The notes: generated by a model from the sequence alone, not told the origin. A DNA stretch of 64,000 nucleotides from Cryobacterium mannosilyticum (GCF_004402705.1 NZ_SOFM01000049.1:85355-149354); one strand, 5' to 3'. Positions 1 to 10,899 are shown, numbered from the stretch's first letter. Program-made: numbers and translations.

Positions 1-819
1 GTTCGGCGGCTCGGCACCGGCGTCACCGGATGGAAGGTCGGCGACGAGGTGATGGGGCACACCGTCCGCGGCGCACAGGCCGAACTCATCGCCGTTCCGG
101 TGACCGACATCATCCGCAAGCCCGATTCCCTGGCCTGGGAGGTGGCCGGCAGTCTGTACGTCGCCGCGGCCAACGCGTGGCGGGCCGTGCAGGACGTGAA
201 CCCCCGCCCCGGCCGCACCGTGCTCGTGCACGCCGCCGCGGGCGGGGTCGGCGGCATCGCCGCCCAGCTTGCCCGGCTGCGCGGCGCCACCGTGATGGGG
301 ACGGCCAGCCCGGAGAGCTTCGACCGCCTCCGCCAGCTCGGGGTCGTGCCGGTCGAGTACGGACCGGGCCTCGCCGAGCGGCTGACCAGGCTCGCACCGA
401 ACGGAATCGACGCCGAGTTGGATCATCGCGGCGATGCCTCCCTCGCCAACCTCCGCTCCGCCGACACGACCGACACCGTGCTGCTCGCCAAGATCGCCCG
501 GATGGTGGCCGACCGTCAGATCGTCGTGCCGGTCGCGGCGATCTACCCCTTCGACCAGGTGCAGGACGCCTACCGCGAGCTCGAGGCCGGGCACGCCCAC
601 GGCAAGATCGTGCTCGGCCTGCACCCGGTCGGATACACCCGGCAGAAGGTGCGGGGTCTCACCATGCGGGAATCCGAGGCCACCGTGGACAAGCCCGGCC
701 GGGTCGCCGGGCCGCCGGCCCGCGAGGTGCTGCCGCCGGTGTTCGGGCATCCGCGGCATCGCCCCGCCGACCCGGCGACCGACCCGGCGACCGAGTTCAC
801 CGGTGTTCCGCTCCGGTGA
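1..819 (+). CDS. MDR-family (quinone oxidoreductase-like) dehydrogenase, N-terminus outside the window
   Basis: The reading frame is open from base 1, so the N-terminal GroES-like part is only partly present. The Rossmann nucleotide-binding site of medium-chain dehydrogenases/quinone oxidoreductases is seen as VLVHAAAGGVGGIAAQLAR, followed by ATVMGTAS and a closing segment YPFDQVQDAY...GHAHGKIVL that matches the family C-terminus. Two oddities: between GIDAELDHRGDASL and the ADTTDTVLLAKIA helix about 30 residues normally found in the nucleotide-binding domain appear to be missing, and about 60 Arg/Pro-rich residues continue past the usual family end. Zinc-binding cysteines are not visible, fitting an NADPH:quinone reductase-like enzyme. 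Substrate is unknown. Confidence 0.8.
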   Translation, partial: VRRLGTGVTGWKVGDEVMGHTVRGAQAELIAVPVTDIIRKPDSLAWEVAGSLYVAAANAWRAVQDVNPRPGRTVLVHAAAGGVGGIAAQLARLRGATVMGTASPESFDRLRQLGVVPVEYGPGLAERLTRLAPNGIDAELDHRGDASLANLRSADTTDTVLLAKIARMVADRQIVVPVAAIYPFDQVQDAYRELEAGHAHGKIVLGLHPVGYTRQKVRGLTMRESEATVDKPGRVAGPPAREVLPPVFGHPRHRPADPATDPATEFTGVPLR

Positions 820-885
820 GGGCCGCCGGGGGCTCGCGCCGTAACAGGGCCGGCGCCATCCGCTGCTCCCAGTAGGCTGGAGGGC

Positions 886-2448
886 ATGTCCGACGGCTCA
901 TCCTTCTACATCACCACGCCGATTTTCTACGTGAATGATGTCCCTCATATCGGGCACGCCTACACCGAGGTGGCCGCCGATGTGCTCGCGCGCTGGCACC
1001 GGCAGGCCGGTGAAGACGCCTGGCTGCTGACCGGCACCGACGAACACGGGCAGAAGATCCTGCGCACCGCCATCGCCAACGGCGTCACGCCGAAGGAATG
1101 GGCCGACCGCCTGGTCGAGACCGCGTGGAAGCCCCTGCTGCAGACCGTCGACATCAAGAACGACGACTTCATCCGCACAACCGACGAGCGCCACGAGGTG
1201 AACGCGCAGAAGTTCCTGCAGCACCTCTACGACGCCGGGCACATCTACACGGGTGAATACGAGGGCTTCTACTGCGTGGGCTGCGAGGAGTACAAGCAGC
1301 CCAGCGACCTCATCGACGGCACCGGCGAATTCGCCGGAGTGCAGGTCTGCGCGATCCACTCGATCCCGGTCGAACTGCTGCACGAGAAGAACTACTTCTT
1401 CCGGATGAGCACCTTCGCCGACCAGCTCCTCGCCCTCTACGAGGACAACCCCGATTTCGTGCAGCCCGCCGCCGCCCGCAACGAGGTCATCTCCTTTGTC
1501 AAGCAGGGCCTGTCCGACCTGTCCATCTCCCGCTCCAGCTTCGACTGGGGCATCAAGGTGCCCTGGGACGACACCCACGTCGTCTACGTCTGGTTCGACG
1601 CGCTGCTCAACTACATCACCGCCGCGGGCTACGGCCACGACGACGAGAAGTTCAGCCGGCTCTGGCCCGCCACCCACATCGTCGGCAAGGACATCCTCCG
1701 TTTCCACGCCGTGATCTGGCCGGCCATGCTCCTCGCGGCCGGTATCGAGGTTCCCCGCCGGGTCTTCGGACACGGCTGGCTGCTGGTCGGCGGCGAGAAG
1801 ATGAGCAAGTCCAAGCTCACCGGCATCGCCCCGAGCCAGATCACCGACACCTTTGGCTCCGACGCGTTCCGCTACTACTTCATGCGGGCGATCAGCTTCG
1901 GCCAGGACGGGTCGTTCTCCTGGGAGGACCTCTCCGCCCGCTACCAGTCCGAGCTCGCCAACGGGTTCGGCAACCTCGCCTCCCGCGTGATCGCCATGGT
2001 CGTGCGCTACTGCGACGGGGAGATCCCGACCCCCACGGTGTTCTCCGAGGACGACGACCTGATCCGCGCCACCGAGAAGCGGGCCACGGATGCCGCGGGC
2101 GAGGCCATCTCCCGCCTGGCCATCCACGAGGCGATCGCCGCGATCTGGGAGCTGGTCGACGAGCTCAACGGCTACATCACCAGCCAGGAACCGTGGGCCC
2201 TCGCCAAGGACCCGGCCAACCGGGCCCGGCTCGAGGCCGTGCTGTTCACCGCCGTGCGCGGGCTCGGCACGCTCGCCGTGCTGCTCTCGCCGATCGTGCC
2301 CCAGGCCACCGGGAAGCTCTGGCAGGCGCTCGGCGGCAGCGGCGAGCTCACCGACGTGCGCATCGACCAGGCCTGGCAGTGGACCGGCGGCACCCACGTG
2401 TCCCCGCTCGAGGCGCTCTTCCCCCGCATCGAGGCCACGGTTGGCTGA
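886..2448 (+). CDS. metG: methionyl-tRNA synthetase
   Basis: Charges tRNA-Met with methionine in the cytoplasm. The 520-residue protein has the class I signatures HIGH (in NDVPHIGHAYTEVAAD) and KMSKS (in GGEKMSKSK). Its connective-peptide zinc knuckle shows a CVGC pair followed by a CAIH pair. The anticodon-binding helical domain fills the C-terminus, and there is no C-terminal tRNA-binding EMAP domain, as usual for actinobacterial MetG. The start is the ATG just before SDGSSFYITTPIFY. The stop overlaps the TTG start of tatD, so the two are probably cotranscribed and translationally coupled. Confidence 0.98.
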   Translation: MSDGSSFYITTPIFYVNDVPHIGHAYTEVAADVLARWHRQAGEDAWLLTGTDEHGQKILRTAIANGVTPKEWADRLVETAWKPLLQTVDIKNDDFIRTTDERHEVNAQKFLQHLYDAGHIYTGEYEGFYCVGCEEYKQPSDLIDGTGEFAGVQVCAIHSIPVELLHEKNYFFRMSTFADQLLALYEDNPDFVQPAAARNEVISFVKQGLSDLSISRSSFDWGIKVPWDDTHVVYVWFDALLNYITAAGYGHDDEKFSRLWPATHIVGKDILRFHAVIWPAMLLAAGIEVPRRVFGHGWLLVGGEKMSKSKLTGIAPSQITDTFGSDAFRYYFMRAISFGQDGSFSWEDLSARYQSELANGFGNLASRVIAMVVRYCDGEIPTPTVFSEDDDLIRATEKRATDAAGEAISRLAIHEAIAAIWELVDELNGYITSQEPWALAKDPANRARLEAVLFTAVRGLGTLAVLLSPIVPQATGKLWQALGGSGELTDVRIDQAWQWTGGTHVSPLEALFPRIEATVG

Positions 2449-3400
2449 CACTCCGGGCTTGGCCACCGAACCGGTGCGCCGCCGGGAGCAGACCGCGGGC
2501 CGCGACCTGCGCTACCCGCCGCTGCCGGAGCCGCTCGTCGTCCCGGTCTACGACAACCACACCCACCTCGAAATCGCCGACGGCGACGAGGGGCTGAGCG
2601 TGGCCGAACAGCTCGACCGGGCCTCCAGCGTCGGCGTCCGCGGCGTCATCCAGGTCGGGGGGGACCTGGCGACGTCGCGCTGGTCGGCGGCGGCCGCGGC
2701 AGCCGAGCCGCGCATGCTCGCGGCCGTCGCCATCCACCCCAATGAAGCCCCGGTCTATGAGGCCGCCGGCACCCTGGACGACGCCCTGGCCGAGATCTCG
2801 GCCCTCGCCGCGCTGCCCCGGGTCGTCGCCGTCGGCGAGACCGGCCTGGACTTCTTCCGCACCGGTCCGGAGGGGCGCGCCGCCCAGCACCGGTCGTTCG
2901 AGGCGCACATCGAGATCGCCAAGCAGCACGGCCTCGCCCTGCAGATCCACGACCGCGACGCCCACGCCGACGTCATCGAGACCCTGCTCCGGGTCGGCGC
3001 CCCCGAACGCACCGTGTTCCACTGTTTCTCCGGAGACGCCGAGATGGCGAGGATCTGCGCCGACAACGGCTGGTACCTCTCCTTCTCCGGCACCGTGACC
3101 TTCAAGAACGCGGACGACCTGCGGGGCGCCCTCGCCGCGCTACCGCGCCGGCTGATCCTGGTCGAGACGGATGCCCCGTTTCTCACCCCCGTGCCCTTCC
3201 GCGGCCGCCCGAACGCCCCCTACCTTCTGCCGCACACGCTCCGCGCCATGGCCGACCACCTCGAAACGGATGTCACCATGCTCGCCGCCCAGATCTCCTC
3301 GAACACCGAGCTCGTCTACGGGCGGTGGGACGCCGAACCGGTGACCGCGCCCGACGCCGTGACCTCCACCCGGACCACCCCCCGGGGAGGCATCGCGTGA
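2441..3400 (+). CDS. tatD: TatD family metal-dependent hydrolase (DNase)
   Basis: Predicted metal-dependent nuclease/hydrolase with a TIM-barrel fold, 319 residues. Metal ligands are visible in order: DNHTHLEI, VGETGLDFFR, LQIHDRDAH, VFHCFSG and VETDAPFL. I place the start at TTG 2441, which overlaps the end of metG, because it gives an N-terminus (LADTPGLATEPVRRREQ) that leads directly into the RDLRYPPLPEPL segment before the barrel. The frame is open further upstream, but only inside metG. The stop overlaps the GTG of rsmA (GTGA). The metG-tatD-rsmA-ispE order is a conserved actinobacterial cluster. Confidence 0.93.
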   Translation: MADTPGLATEPVRRREQTAGRDLRYPPLPEPLVVPVYDNHTHLEIADGDEGLSVAEQLDRASSVGVRGVIQVGGDLATSRWSAAAAAAEPRMLAAVAIHPNEAPVYEAAGTLDDALAEISALAALPRVVAVGETGLDFFRTGPEGRAAQHRSFEAHIEIAKQHGLALQIHDRDAHADVIETLLRVGAPERTVFHCFSGDAEMARICADNGWYLSFSGTVTFKNADDLRGALAALPRRLILVETDAPFLTPVPFRGRPNAPYLLPHTLRAMADHLETDVTMLAAQISSNTELVYGRWDAEPVTAPDAVTSTRTTPRGGIA

Positions 3401-4482
3401 CCGAACCGAGGCACGGCTACCCGGCGGGCGAGGAACCCGCGGCGCCGATGGTCGACCCGCAGGCCGGAACCGCGGACCCGGACGTCGACGCGGACCGCGT
3501 CCCGGGGCGTCACGCCGCCCCGGCCGAGCCGGCTCCGGTGGTCGAGGAGCCGGCCGAGCCGGCTCCGATGGTCGAGGAGCCGGTGGTCGAGGAGCCGGTG
3601 GTCGGGCGACCCCGCACCCTGCTCGGCCCCGCCGAGATCCGCGACCTCGCGGAGATGCTGGGCGTCAACCCCACCAAGAAGCTCGGCCAGAACTTCGTCA
3701 TCGACGGCAACACCGTGCGCCGGATCGTCAAGGTCGCCGCCATCAGCGCCGCCGACACCGTCGTGGAGGTCGGCCCCGGCCTCGGTTCCCTCACCCTCGG
3801 CCTGCTCGAGACCGGCGCCCGGGTCGTGGCCGTCGAGATCGACGAACGTCTCGCCGAGCAACTTCCGCTCACCGTCGAGCTCATGCACGAGGGCGCGCCG
3901 CTGACCGTCATCCGTGCCGACGCGCTCAAGATCACCGAGATCCCCGACGCGCCGACCCGACTGGTCGCCAACCTGCCCTACAACGTGTCCGTGCCGGTGC
4001 TGCTGCACCTGCTCGAGCACTTCGCCTCGATCCGCGCCGGCGTGGTGATGGTGCAGGCCGAGGTCGGCGAGCGCCTCGCCGCCCCGCCCGGTTCGAAGGT
4101 CTACGGCAGCCCGAGCGTCAAGGCCGCCTGGTACGGACAGTTCCGCACCGCGGGCAAGGTCAGCCGCCAGGTGTTCTGGCCGGTCCCGAACGTCGACTCG
4201 ATCCTGATCGCGTTCGAACGACGTGCCGTGCCGCTGGAAAGCGAGGAACTGCGCCTGGCCACCTTCGCCCTCGTCGACGGAGCCTTCCAGCAGCGCCGCA
4301 AGATGCTGCGGCAGTCGCTGTCCAGCGTGCTCGGCGACTCGGCGAGAGCGTCGACCATCCTGGCCGAGGCCGGGATCGACCCCACCGAGCGCGGCGAACA
4401 GCTCACCGTCGACGACTTCCTCGCGATCGCCCGCGCCTGGCGTTCCGGGGCACGAGAAGCCGATGCGGCTGGGCTAGGTTAG
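3397..4482 (+). CDS. rsmA: 16S rRNA dimethyladenosine transferase (KsgA/RsmA)
   Basis: Dimethylates two adjacent adenines near the 3' end of 16S rRNA during 30S maturation. The SAM-binding motif VVEVGPGLGSLTLGLLE and the catalytic NLPYNVSVPVLLHLLE are both present. The GTG start overlaps the tatD stop. The protein (361 residues) carries about 70 extra N-terminal residues before the family start near LLGPAEIRDLAEMLG; this extension is Pro/Glu/Val-rich and is built from tandem AEPAPVVEEP units. The extension is probably disordered and is not expected to affect catalysis. Confidence 0.95.
   Translation: MTEPRHGYPAGEEPAAPMVDPQAGTADPDVDADRVPGRHAAPAEPAPVVEEPAEPAPMVEEPVVEEPVVGRPRTLLGPAEIRDLAEMLGVNPTKKLGQNFVIDGNTVRRIVKVAAISAADTVVEVGPGLGSLTLGLLETGARVVAVEIDERLAEQLPLTVELMHEGAPLTVIRADALKITEIPDAPTRLVANLPYNVSVPVLLHLLEHFASIRAGVVMVQAEVGERLAAPPGSKVYGSPSVKAAWYGQFRTAGKVSRQVFWPVPNVDSILIAFERRAVPLESEELRLATFALVDGAFQQRRKMLRQSLSSVLGDSARASTILAEAGIDPTERGEQLTVDDFLAIARAWRSGAREADAAGLG
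3523..3605 (+). repeat. tandem DNA repeat inside rsmA
   Basis: Two copies of a 30-bp unit (3523-3552 and 3553-3582, differing at one base) are followed by a partial 15-bp half unit and a degenerate end. They encode AEPAPVVEEP, AEPAPMVEEP, VVEEP and VVGRP. Units are multiples of three bases, so copy-number change keeps the frame. Confidence 0.85.
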
Positions 4483-4486
4483 TCAC

Positions 4487-5422
4487 ATGACCAACGCGGC
4501 CGCATCTCCCATGGTGCACGCGAGGGCACCGGGCAAAATCAACGTCTTCCTCAAGGTCGGCGCCGTGCTCGAAGACGGCTACCACGAGGTGGCAACCGCC
4601 TACCAGGCGGTCTCCCTCTACGAAGACGTGCGCGCCTACCCGGCCGACGACTTCTCGGTCGAGTTCAGCGGATCGATCGACACCTCCGGCCTGGCCGTCG
4701 ACGGCAGCAACCTCGCGATCAAGGCCGCCCGGGCGCTGGCCCGCAAGGCAGGCTTCCGCGGTGGTGTGCGCCTGTCCATCGAGAAGAACGTCCCGATCGC
4801 CGGCGGCATGGGCGGCGGGTCCGCGGATGCCGCGGCCACCCTCCTCGCCTGCGACGCCCTCTGGGGAACCGAGGCAAGCAGGGACGACCTGCTCGGCATC
4901 GCAGCCACCCTCGGCGCCGACGTCCCGTTCTCCTTCACCGGCGGCACCGCGATCGGCACCGGCCGCGGCGACCGGCTCAGCCCGGCCCTGGCCAAGGGCC
5001 AGTTCCACTGGGTCCTCGCCCTCGCCGAGTTCGGCATGTCGACGCCCGCCGTCTACAGCGAACTCGACCGGCACCGCGAGCGGCACGCCCAGGACATCTT
5101 CCCGGCCCAGCTCCAGCCCACCGTCGACGCCAACGTGCTGCAGGCGCTCCGCGCCGGCGACCCTGCCATGCTCGCCGAATCGCTGCACAACGACCTGCAG
5201 GCGCCGGCGCTGCACCTCGCCCCCGGACTGGCCCGGGTGCTCGAACTCGGCGAGGCGAACGGGGCGCTGGCGGGCATCCTCTCGGGCTCCGGCCCCACCG
5301 TGGCGTTCCTGGTGCAGGATGCCGACAGCGCCCTGGAGCTGCAGGTCGCGCTGAGCGCCTCCCGGCTGCACGTGGTGCGTGCCACCGGCCCGGTGCACGG
5401 CGCGCGCATCATCCACGACTAG
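4487..5422 (+). CDS. ispE: 4-diphosphocytidyl-2-C-methyl-D-erythritol kinase
   Basis: GHMP-family kinase that phosphorylates CDP-methylerythritol in the non-mevalonate isoprenoid pathway. The N-terminal HARAPGKINVFLKVG segment and the ATP-binding glycine-rich loop PIAGGMGGGSADAAATLL are diagnostic; a C-terminal GILSGSGPTVAFLV motif is also present. It has the normal length of 311 residues and starts 4 bases after rsmA, so it is likely in the same operon. Confidence 0.96.
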   Translation: MTNAAASPMVHARAPGKINVFLKVGAVLEDGYHEVATAYQAVSLYEDVRAYPADDFSVEFSGSIDTSGLAVDGSNLAIKAARALARKAGFRGGVRLSIEKNVPIAGGMGGGSADAAATLLACDALWGTEASRDDLLGIAATLGADVPFSFTGGTAIGTGRGDRLSPALAKGQFHWVLALAEFGMSTPAVYSELDRHRERHAQDIFPAQLQPTVDANVLQALRAGDPAMLAESLHNDLQAPALHLAPGLARVLELGEANGALAGILSGSGPTVAFLVQDADSALELQVALSASRLHVVRATGPVHGARIIHD

Positions 5423-5473
5423 CTTCCGTTTGCCGCGCGGGGCTCACAGCCACGCCAGCTAAACTCGAAAGCT

Positions 5474-7279
<1,806 letters not shown>

Positions 7280-7285
7280 ATCGCA

Positions 7286-7331
7286 GATGCTGTTACCGCG
7301 TGTGTCGCAGCGGCCCGCGCGGTGCAGCATC
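7286..7331 (+). terminator. hairpin after the ABC-F gene
   Basis: A 7+6 bp stem (GATGCTG and ACCGCG on the left, CGCGGT and CAGCATC on the right, with a small internal loop) begins 7 bases after the ABC-F stop. There is no T tract, so it may act as a weak or factor-assisted terminator or an RNA-stabilising structure ahead of metQ. Confidence 0.45.
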
Positions 7332-7456
7332 CGTCGATAGCCTAGAAGTGTGCCTCGCAATGCAGCGGCACAGACTCCCCACCTCGCCCGACGTGGTTTC
7401 CCTGTGCCCGAATTGCCCCGGCAGAAACTCCGAACACAGCAAAAGGGGAACCCATC

Positions 7457-8356
7457 GTGAAAAAGAAACTTCTGGCCGCCCTCGCGGTCCTTCCGCTCGT
7501 CGCCCTGCTCGCCGGCTGCTCAGGCGGCGCAGCGGACGCGTCCGGCTCCGCGGCATCCGGTGACGACAAGGTCGTGAAGATCGGCGTCGTCGGGGCCAGC
7601 GACCCGTACTGGGCCGTGTACACCAAGGCCGCCGCGGCCGAGGGGATCAAGGTCGAGGTCGTGGACTTCGCCGTGTTCGAGCAGCCCAACCCGGCGCTCT
7701 CCGCCGGCGAACTCGACCTCAACCAGTTCCAGCACATCGTCTACCTGGCCGACTACAACGTGTCCAGCAAGCAGGACCTCGTGCCGATCGGCGCCACCGC
7801 GATCTACCCGCTCGGCCTCTACTCGACCAAGCACAAGAAGGTCAGCGAGATCAAGAAGGGCGACACCATCGCCGTGCCGAACGACGCGAGCAACCTGGCC
7901 CGCGCCCTGCTCGTGCTGCAGTCGGCCAAGCTCGTGACGCTGAAGGACGGCGGCACGATCTTCTCCACCCTCGACGACATCGACACCGGCAAGTCCAAGG
8001 TCACCGTCACCGCGCTCGAGGCCTCGCTCACCGCGACCTCCCTGCCCGACGTGGACGGGGCGGTCATCAACAACGACTTCGTCGAGAAGGCCGGCCTCAA
8101 GTTCAGCGACGCCCTCGCTCAGGACGACCCGGCCGACCCGAACTCGCTGCCGTACGTGAACGTCTTCGCGGCCCGCGCCGAGGACAAGGACAACCCGACC
8201 TACCAGAAGCTCGTCAAGATCTACCAGACCACCAAGGCCGTGCAGGATGGCGTGCTCGAGGTGTCCGGCGGTTCGGCCGAACTCGTGCAGACCCCGGTCG
8301 CCGACCTCGTCTCCTCCCTCGCCAAGGTCGAGAAGGACACCAAGGCTCAGAAGTAG
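7457..8356 (+). CDS. metQ: methionine ABC transporter substrate-binding lipoprotein
   Basis: Captures methionine at the outer face of the membrane for MetNI. A 20-residue signal ends in the lipobox LLAGC (Cys21). The mature part is a NlpA/MetQ family binding protein, seen in VVKIGVVGASDPYWAVY, ELDLNQFQHIVYL and the GATAIYPLGLYS region. The length of 299 residues is typical. An AAAAGGGGA ribosome site precedes the GTG start. It is followed by metN and metI on the same strand, which makes the assignment firm. Confidence 0.96.
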   Translation: MKKKLLAALAVLPLVALLAGCSGGAADASGSAASGDDKVVKIGVVGASDPYWAVYTKAAAAEGIKVEVVDFAVFEQPNPALSAGELDLNQFQHIVYLADYNVSSKQDLVPIGATAIYPLGLYSTKHKKVSEIKKGDTIAVPNDASNLARALLVLQSAKLVTLKDGGTIFSTLDDIDTGKSKVTVTALEASLTATSLPDVDGAVINNDFVEKAGLKFSDALAQDDPADPNSLPYVNVFAARAEDKDNPTYQKLVKIYQTTKAVQDGVLEVSGGSAELVQTPVADLVSSLAKVEKDTKAQK

Positions 8357-8362
8357 CCCCGC

Positions 8363-8378
8363 CCGGACCGCGGTCCGG
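8363..8378. repeat. 16-bp perfect palindrome between metQ and metN
   Basis: CCGGACCGCGGTCCGG is perfectly self-complementary and lies 7 bases after the metQ stop. In RNA it could form a short hairpin that protects the metQ end or lowers readthrough into metNI. This would fit the higher need for binding protein than for transporter, but it is inference. Confidence 0.5.
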
Positions 8379-8415
8379 TCGAGCGCCCGTTCCCCGCACG
8401 TCAGTTAGGACTCCC

Positions 8416-9462
8416 ATGCCTGCCCCCAGCCCCGTCGTCGAGCTCCGTGACGTGAGCAAGGTGTACCCGCCCACGGTCAAGGGGGGTGCCGAGGTCGTCG
8501 CGATCGACGGCGTCAGCCTCACCGTCGACGCCGGCGACGTCTACGGCATCATCGGGTATTCCGGTGCCGGCAAGAGCACCCTCGTGCGCCTGATCAACGC
8601 GCTCGAACGCTCGACCAGCGGGGAGATTCTCGTCAACGGGCAGGACATCGCCCGGCTCCCCGAGCGGGAACTGCGCCCGGTGCGACTCGGCATCGGGATG
8701 ATCTTCCAGCAGTTCAACCTGCTCGGGTCCCGCACCGTGGCCGCGAACGTCGGCTACCCGCTCGAGGTGGCCCGTCAGCCGAAGGACACGCGCAGGGCGC
8801 GCGTCGCCGAGATGCTCGATTTCGTCGGCCTCAGCGACAAGGCCCGCGCCTACCCCGACCAGCTCTCCGGCGGGCAGAAGCAGCGGGTGGGCATCGCCAG
8901 GGCCCTCGCGACCCAGCCGGGCATCCTGCTCGCCGACGAGGCCACCAGCGCGCTCGACCCGGAGACGACGCACGAGGTGCTCGACCTGCTCGGCCGGGTG
9001 AACAAGGAGTTCGGGGTCACCATCGTCGTCATCACGCACGAGATGGATGTCATCCAGACCCTGGCGACCAAGGTCGCCGTGATGGACCAGGGCCGGGTGA
9101 TCGAACGCGGCGACGTGTTCGACGTCTTCTCGAACCCGCAGCAGCCGGCATCCGCCCGCTTCGTCTCCACCGTTGTGAAGGGTCTTCCCTCGGCGGGGGA
9201 ACTGGCGGTGCTGCGTCACCGCCACCCGGGCCGGATCGTCACGCTGGCCTTCCGCGACAGCAGCGTCGACCAGGCCAGGGTGTTCGGCGAGTTCGCTGCC
9301 GCCGGCGTCACCTTCGAGGTCGTCTACGGCGGGATCAACGAGATCCAGGGCCGCTCCTTCGGGCACCTCACCTTGGCACTGACCAGCGCCGGCGGAGATT
9401 CGAGCATCGACGCCGTGCTCGACCGGGTGCGAACGCTCACGACCGTCACGGAGGTGCGCTGA
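8416..9462 (+). CDS. metN: methionine ABC transporter ATP-binding protein
   Basis: ATPase that drives MetI-dependent methionine import. Walker A GYSGAGKST, signature LSGGQKQR and Walker B LLADEATSALD are visible. Beyond residue 265 the chain continues into the family's C-terminal NIL regulatory domain, which binds cytoplasmic methionine and blocks transport (known for MetN). 348 residues. The stop codon TGA shares its last base with the ATG of metI. Confidence 0.96.
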   Translation: MPAPSPVVELRDVSKVYPPTVKGGAEVVAIDGVSLTVDAGDVYGIIGYSGAGKSTLVRLINALERSTSGEILVNGQDIARLPERELRPVRLGIGMIFQQFNLLGSRTVAANVGYPLEVARQPKDTRRARVAEMLDFVGLSDKARAYPDQLSGGQKQRVGIARALATQPGILLADEATSALDPETTHEVLDLLGRVNKEFGVTIVVITHEMDVIQTLATKVAVMDQGRVIERGDVFDVFSNPQQPASARFVSTVVKGLPSAGELAVLRHRHPGRIVTLAFRDSSVDQARVFGEFAAAGVTFEVVYGGINEIQGRSFGHLTLALTSAGGDSSIDAVLDRVRTLTTVTEVR

Positions 9463-10121
9463 TGGATTCCCTGATCGCCCTCATGCCCGAATTCTGGAAG
9501 GCCGCGGGGGAGACCCTGTACATCGTCGGCTTCACGCTCTTCTTCGGCGGCCTCGGCGGACTGCTCGTCGGCCTCGGCCTCTACCTGACCCGGGCCGGCA
9601 GCATCCTCGCCAACAAGCCCGTCTTCGTGGTGCTCAACCTGTTCGTGAACATCGTGCGCCCGATCCCGTTCATCATCTTCCTCGCCGCGGCGCAGCCTCT
9701 GGCCCGGATGGTCGTCGGCACCGGAATCGGCAACAACGCGATCATCTTCACCATCTCGCTCGCGGCCTCCTTCGCAATGGGGCGGATCGTGGAGCAGAAC
9801 CTGCTCACCGTGACGCCCGGGGTGATCGAGGCCGCCCGCAGCGTGGGGGCCGGTCCGCTCCGGATCATCTTCACAGTGCTGCTGCCGGAGGCGCTCGGCC
9901 CGCTCATCCTTGGCTACACCTTCATCTTCGTCGCCCTGGTCGACATGTCCGCGGTCGCCGGCTACGTCGGCGGCGGCGGCCTCGGAAACTTCGCCCTGCT
10001 CTACGGCTACCGCCAGTTCAACCCGGTCGTCACCTGGGCGGCGGTGCTGCTGATCATCGTGCTCGTGCAACTCGTGCAGTTCCTGGGCAACTGGCTGGCC
10101 CGGAGGGCCTTCCGCCGCTGA
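9462..10121 (+). CDS. metI: methionine ABC transporter permease
   Basis: Integral membrane subunit with about five hydrophobic helices. The cytoplasmic coupling loop is EAARSVGAGPLRIIFTVLLP, the binding-protein-dependent permease EAA motif. 219 residues, normal for MetI. It overlaps metN by one base (TGATG), showing translational coupling. Confidence 0.96.
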   Translation: MDSLIALMPEFWKAAGETLYIVGFTLFFGGLGGLLVGLGLYLTRAGSILANKPVFVVLNLFVNIVRPIPFIIFLAAAQPLARMVVGTGIGNNAIIFTISLAASFAMGRIVEQNLLTVTPGVIEAARSVGAGPLRIIFTVLLPEALGPLILGYTFIFVALVDMSAVAGYVGGGGLGNFALLYGYRQFNPVVTWAAVLLIIVLVQLVQFLGNWLARRAFRR

Positions 10122-10308
10122 CGCCCGCGACACCCGAACGAGGGGAGAGCGCCACGGACTGTTCCCTGCCCGGACCACCCTTGTTCACCTCCGCGTCACA
10201 CGCGTCACCCAGGCCAGACACCCACCGGCTGGACAGTTCTCGCGGGGCAGAACGCCGACCCGTCGGCGCTGCCCCGTCTCCATTTGTCTTCATGCCCTGG
10301 GAGTCATC

Positions 10309-10848
10309 GTGTCACCGAGCCCGCTCATCGTGTTTTCAGCCTTCGAATCCACCGCCGACCCCCGGCTGCAGGGCTGGGCGACCTTCCGCCAGAGTGTCCA
10401 GACGGGGTCGTTCGCGACGGCGACCGCGCCGGAAGCCCCGGCCCGGCCTCGGGCACGGGCCCCCGGCGTTCCGACAGGCCACTCCGGGATCTGGCGCCTG
10501 CTCGCACCGAACAGCCGCGAATTGGGACGCAGCTCGTCCGTGTACGGTTCGTTCTCGGGCGCGCGCGCACACGTGCTGGAGCTCAAAACCGTGGTGGAGG
10601 ACATGGTCGCGACGACGGTGACCGGACCGGTCGCCGGCACCCACGGCTGGATGATCGCGGTCGGCGGGGTCGTCGTCATGACGTCCGGGCGCTGGTACGG
10701 GGCCGGGTCCTCCAGCCGGGAGGCGGCATTCGGAACGATCGAAGCGTTCCGGAAGGCCGTGGTCGCGGAGGATGCGCGGTACAGCCCCGGCCCAGGGCGA
10801 CGCGGAAATATGGTGCTCACTGAGGAGGAAAGAGCGTCGCTGTGGTGA
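10309..10848 (+). CDS. uncharacterised protein, possibly DUF1508/YegP-like
   Basis: I do not recognise this 179-residue protein with certainty. It lacks a signal peptide or membrane helix. Two segments, WRLLAPNSRELGRSSSVYGS with a following helix and the later TSGRWYGAGSSSREAAF with a following helix, resemble the short beta-beta-helix repeats of the DUF1508 (YegP) family. The start is taken as GTG 10309, preceded by a weak TGGGAG. It reads toward the transglycosylase and kinase genes on the same strand with a gap of about 50 bases. Confidence 0.55.
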   Translation: MSPSPLIVFSAFESTADPRLQGWATFRQSVQTGSFATATAPEAPARPRARAPGVPTGHSGIWRLLAPNSRELGRSSSVYGSFSGARAHVLELKTVVEDMVATTVTGPVAGTHGWMIAVGGVVVMTSGRWYGAGSSSREAAFGTIEAFRKAVVAEDARYSPGPGRRGNMVLTEEERASLW

Positions 10849-10899
10849 GGGATGCCGCGGTGACTGCGAGCGCGGCCCCGCCGGCCGCCGGTCGGAAGC

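Noticed and set aside
898..2466. Long open frame on the minus strand opposite metG (522 codons)
   Set aside because: It is a GC-rich shadow frame with no recognisable domain; metG has all class I motifs.
7332..7456. SAM riboswitch upstream of metQ
   Set aside because: The SAM-I and SAM-IV core sequences I know are not present; kept only as a structured leader.
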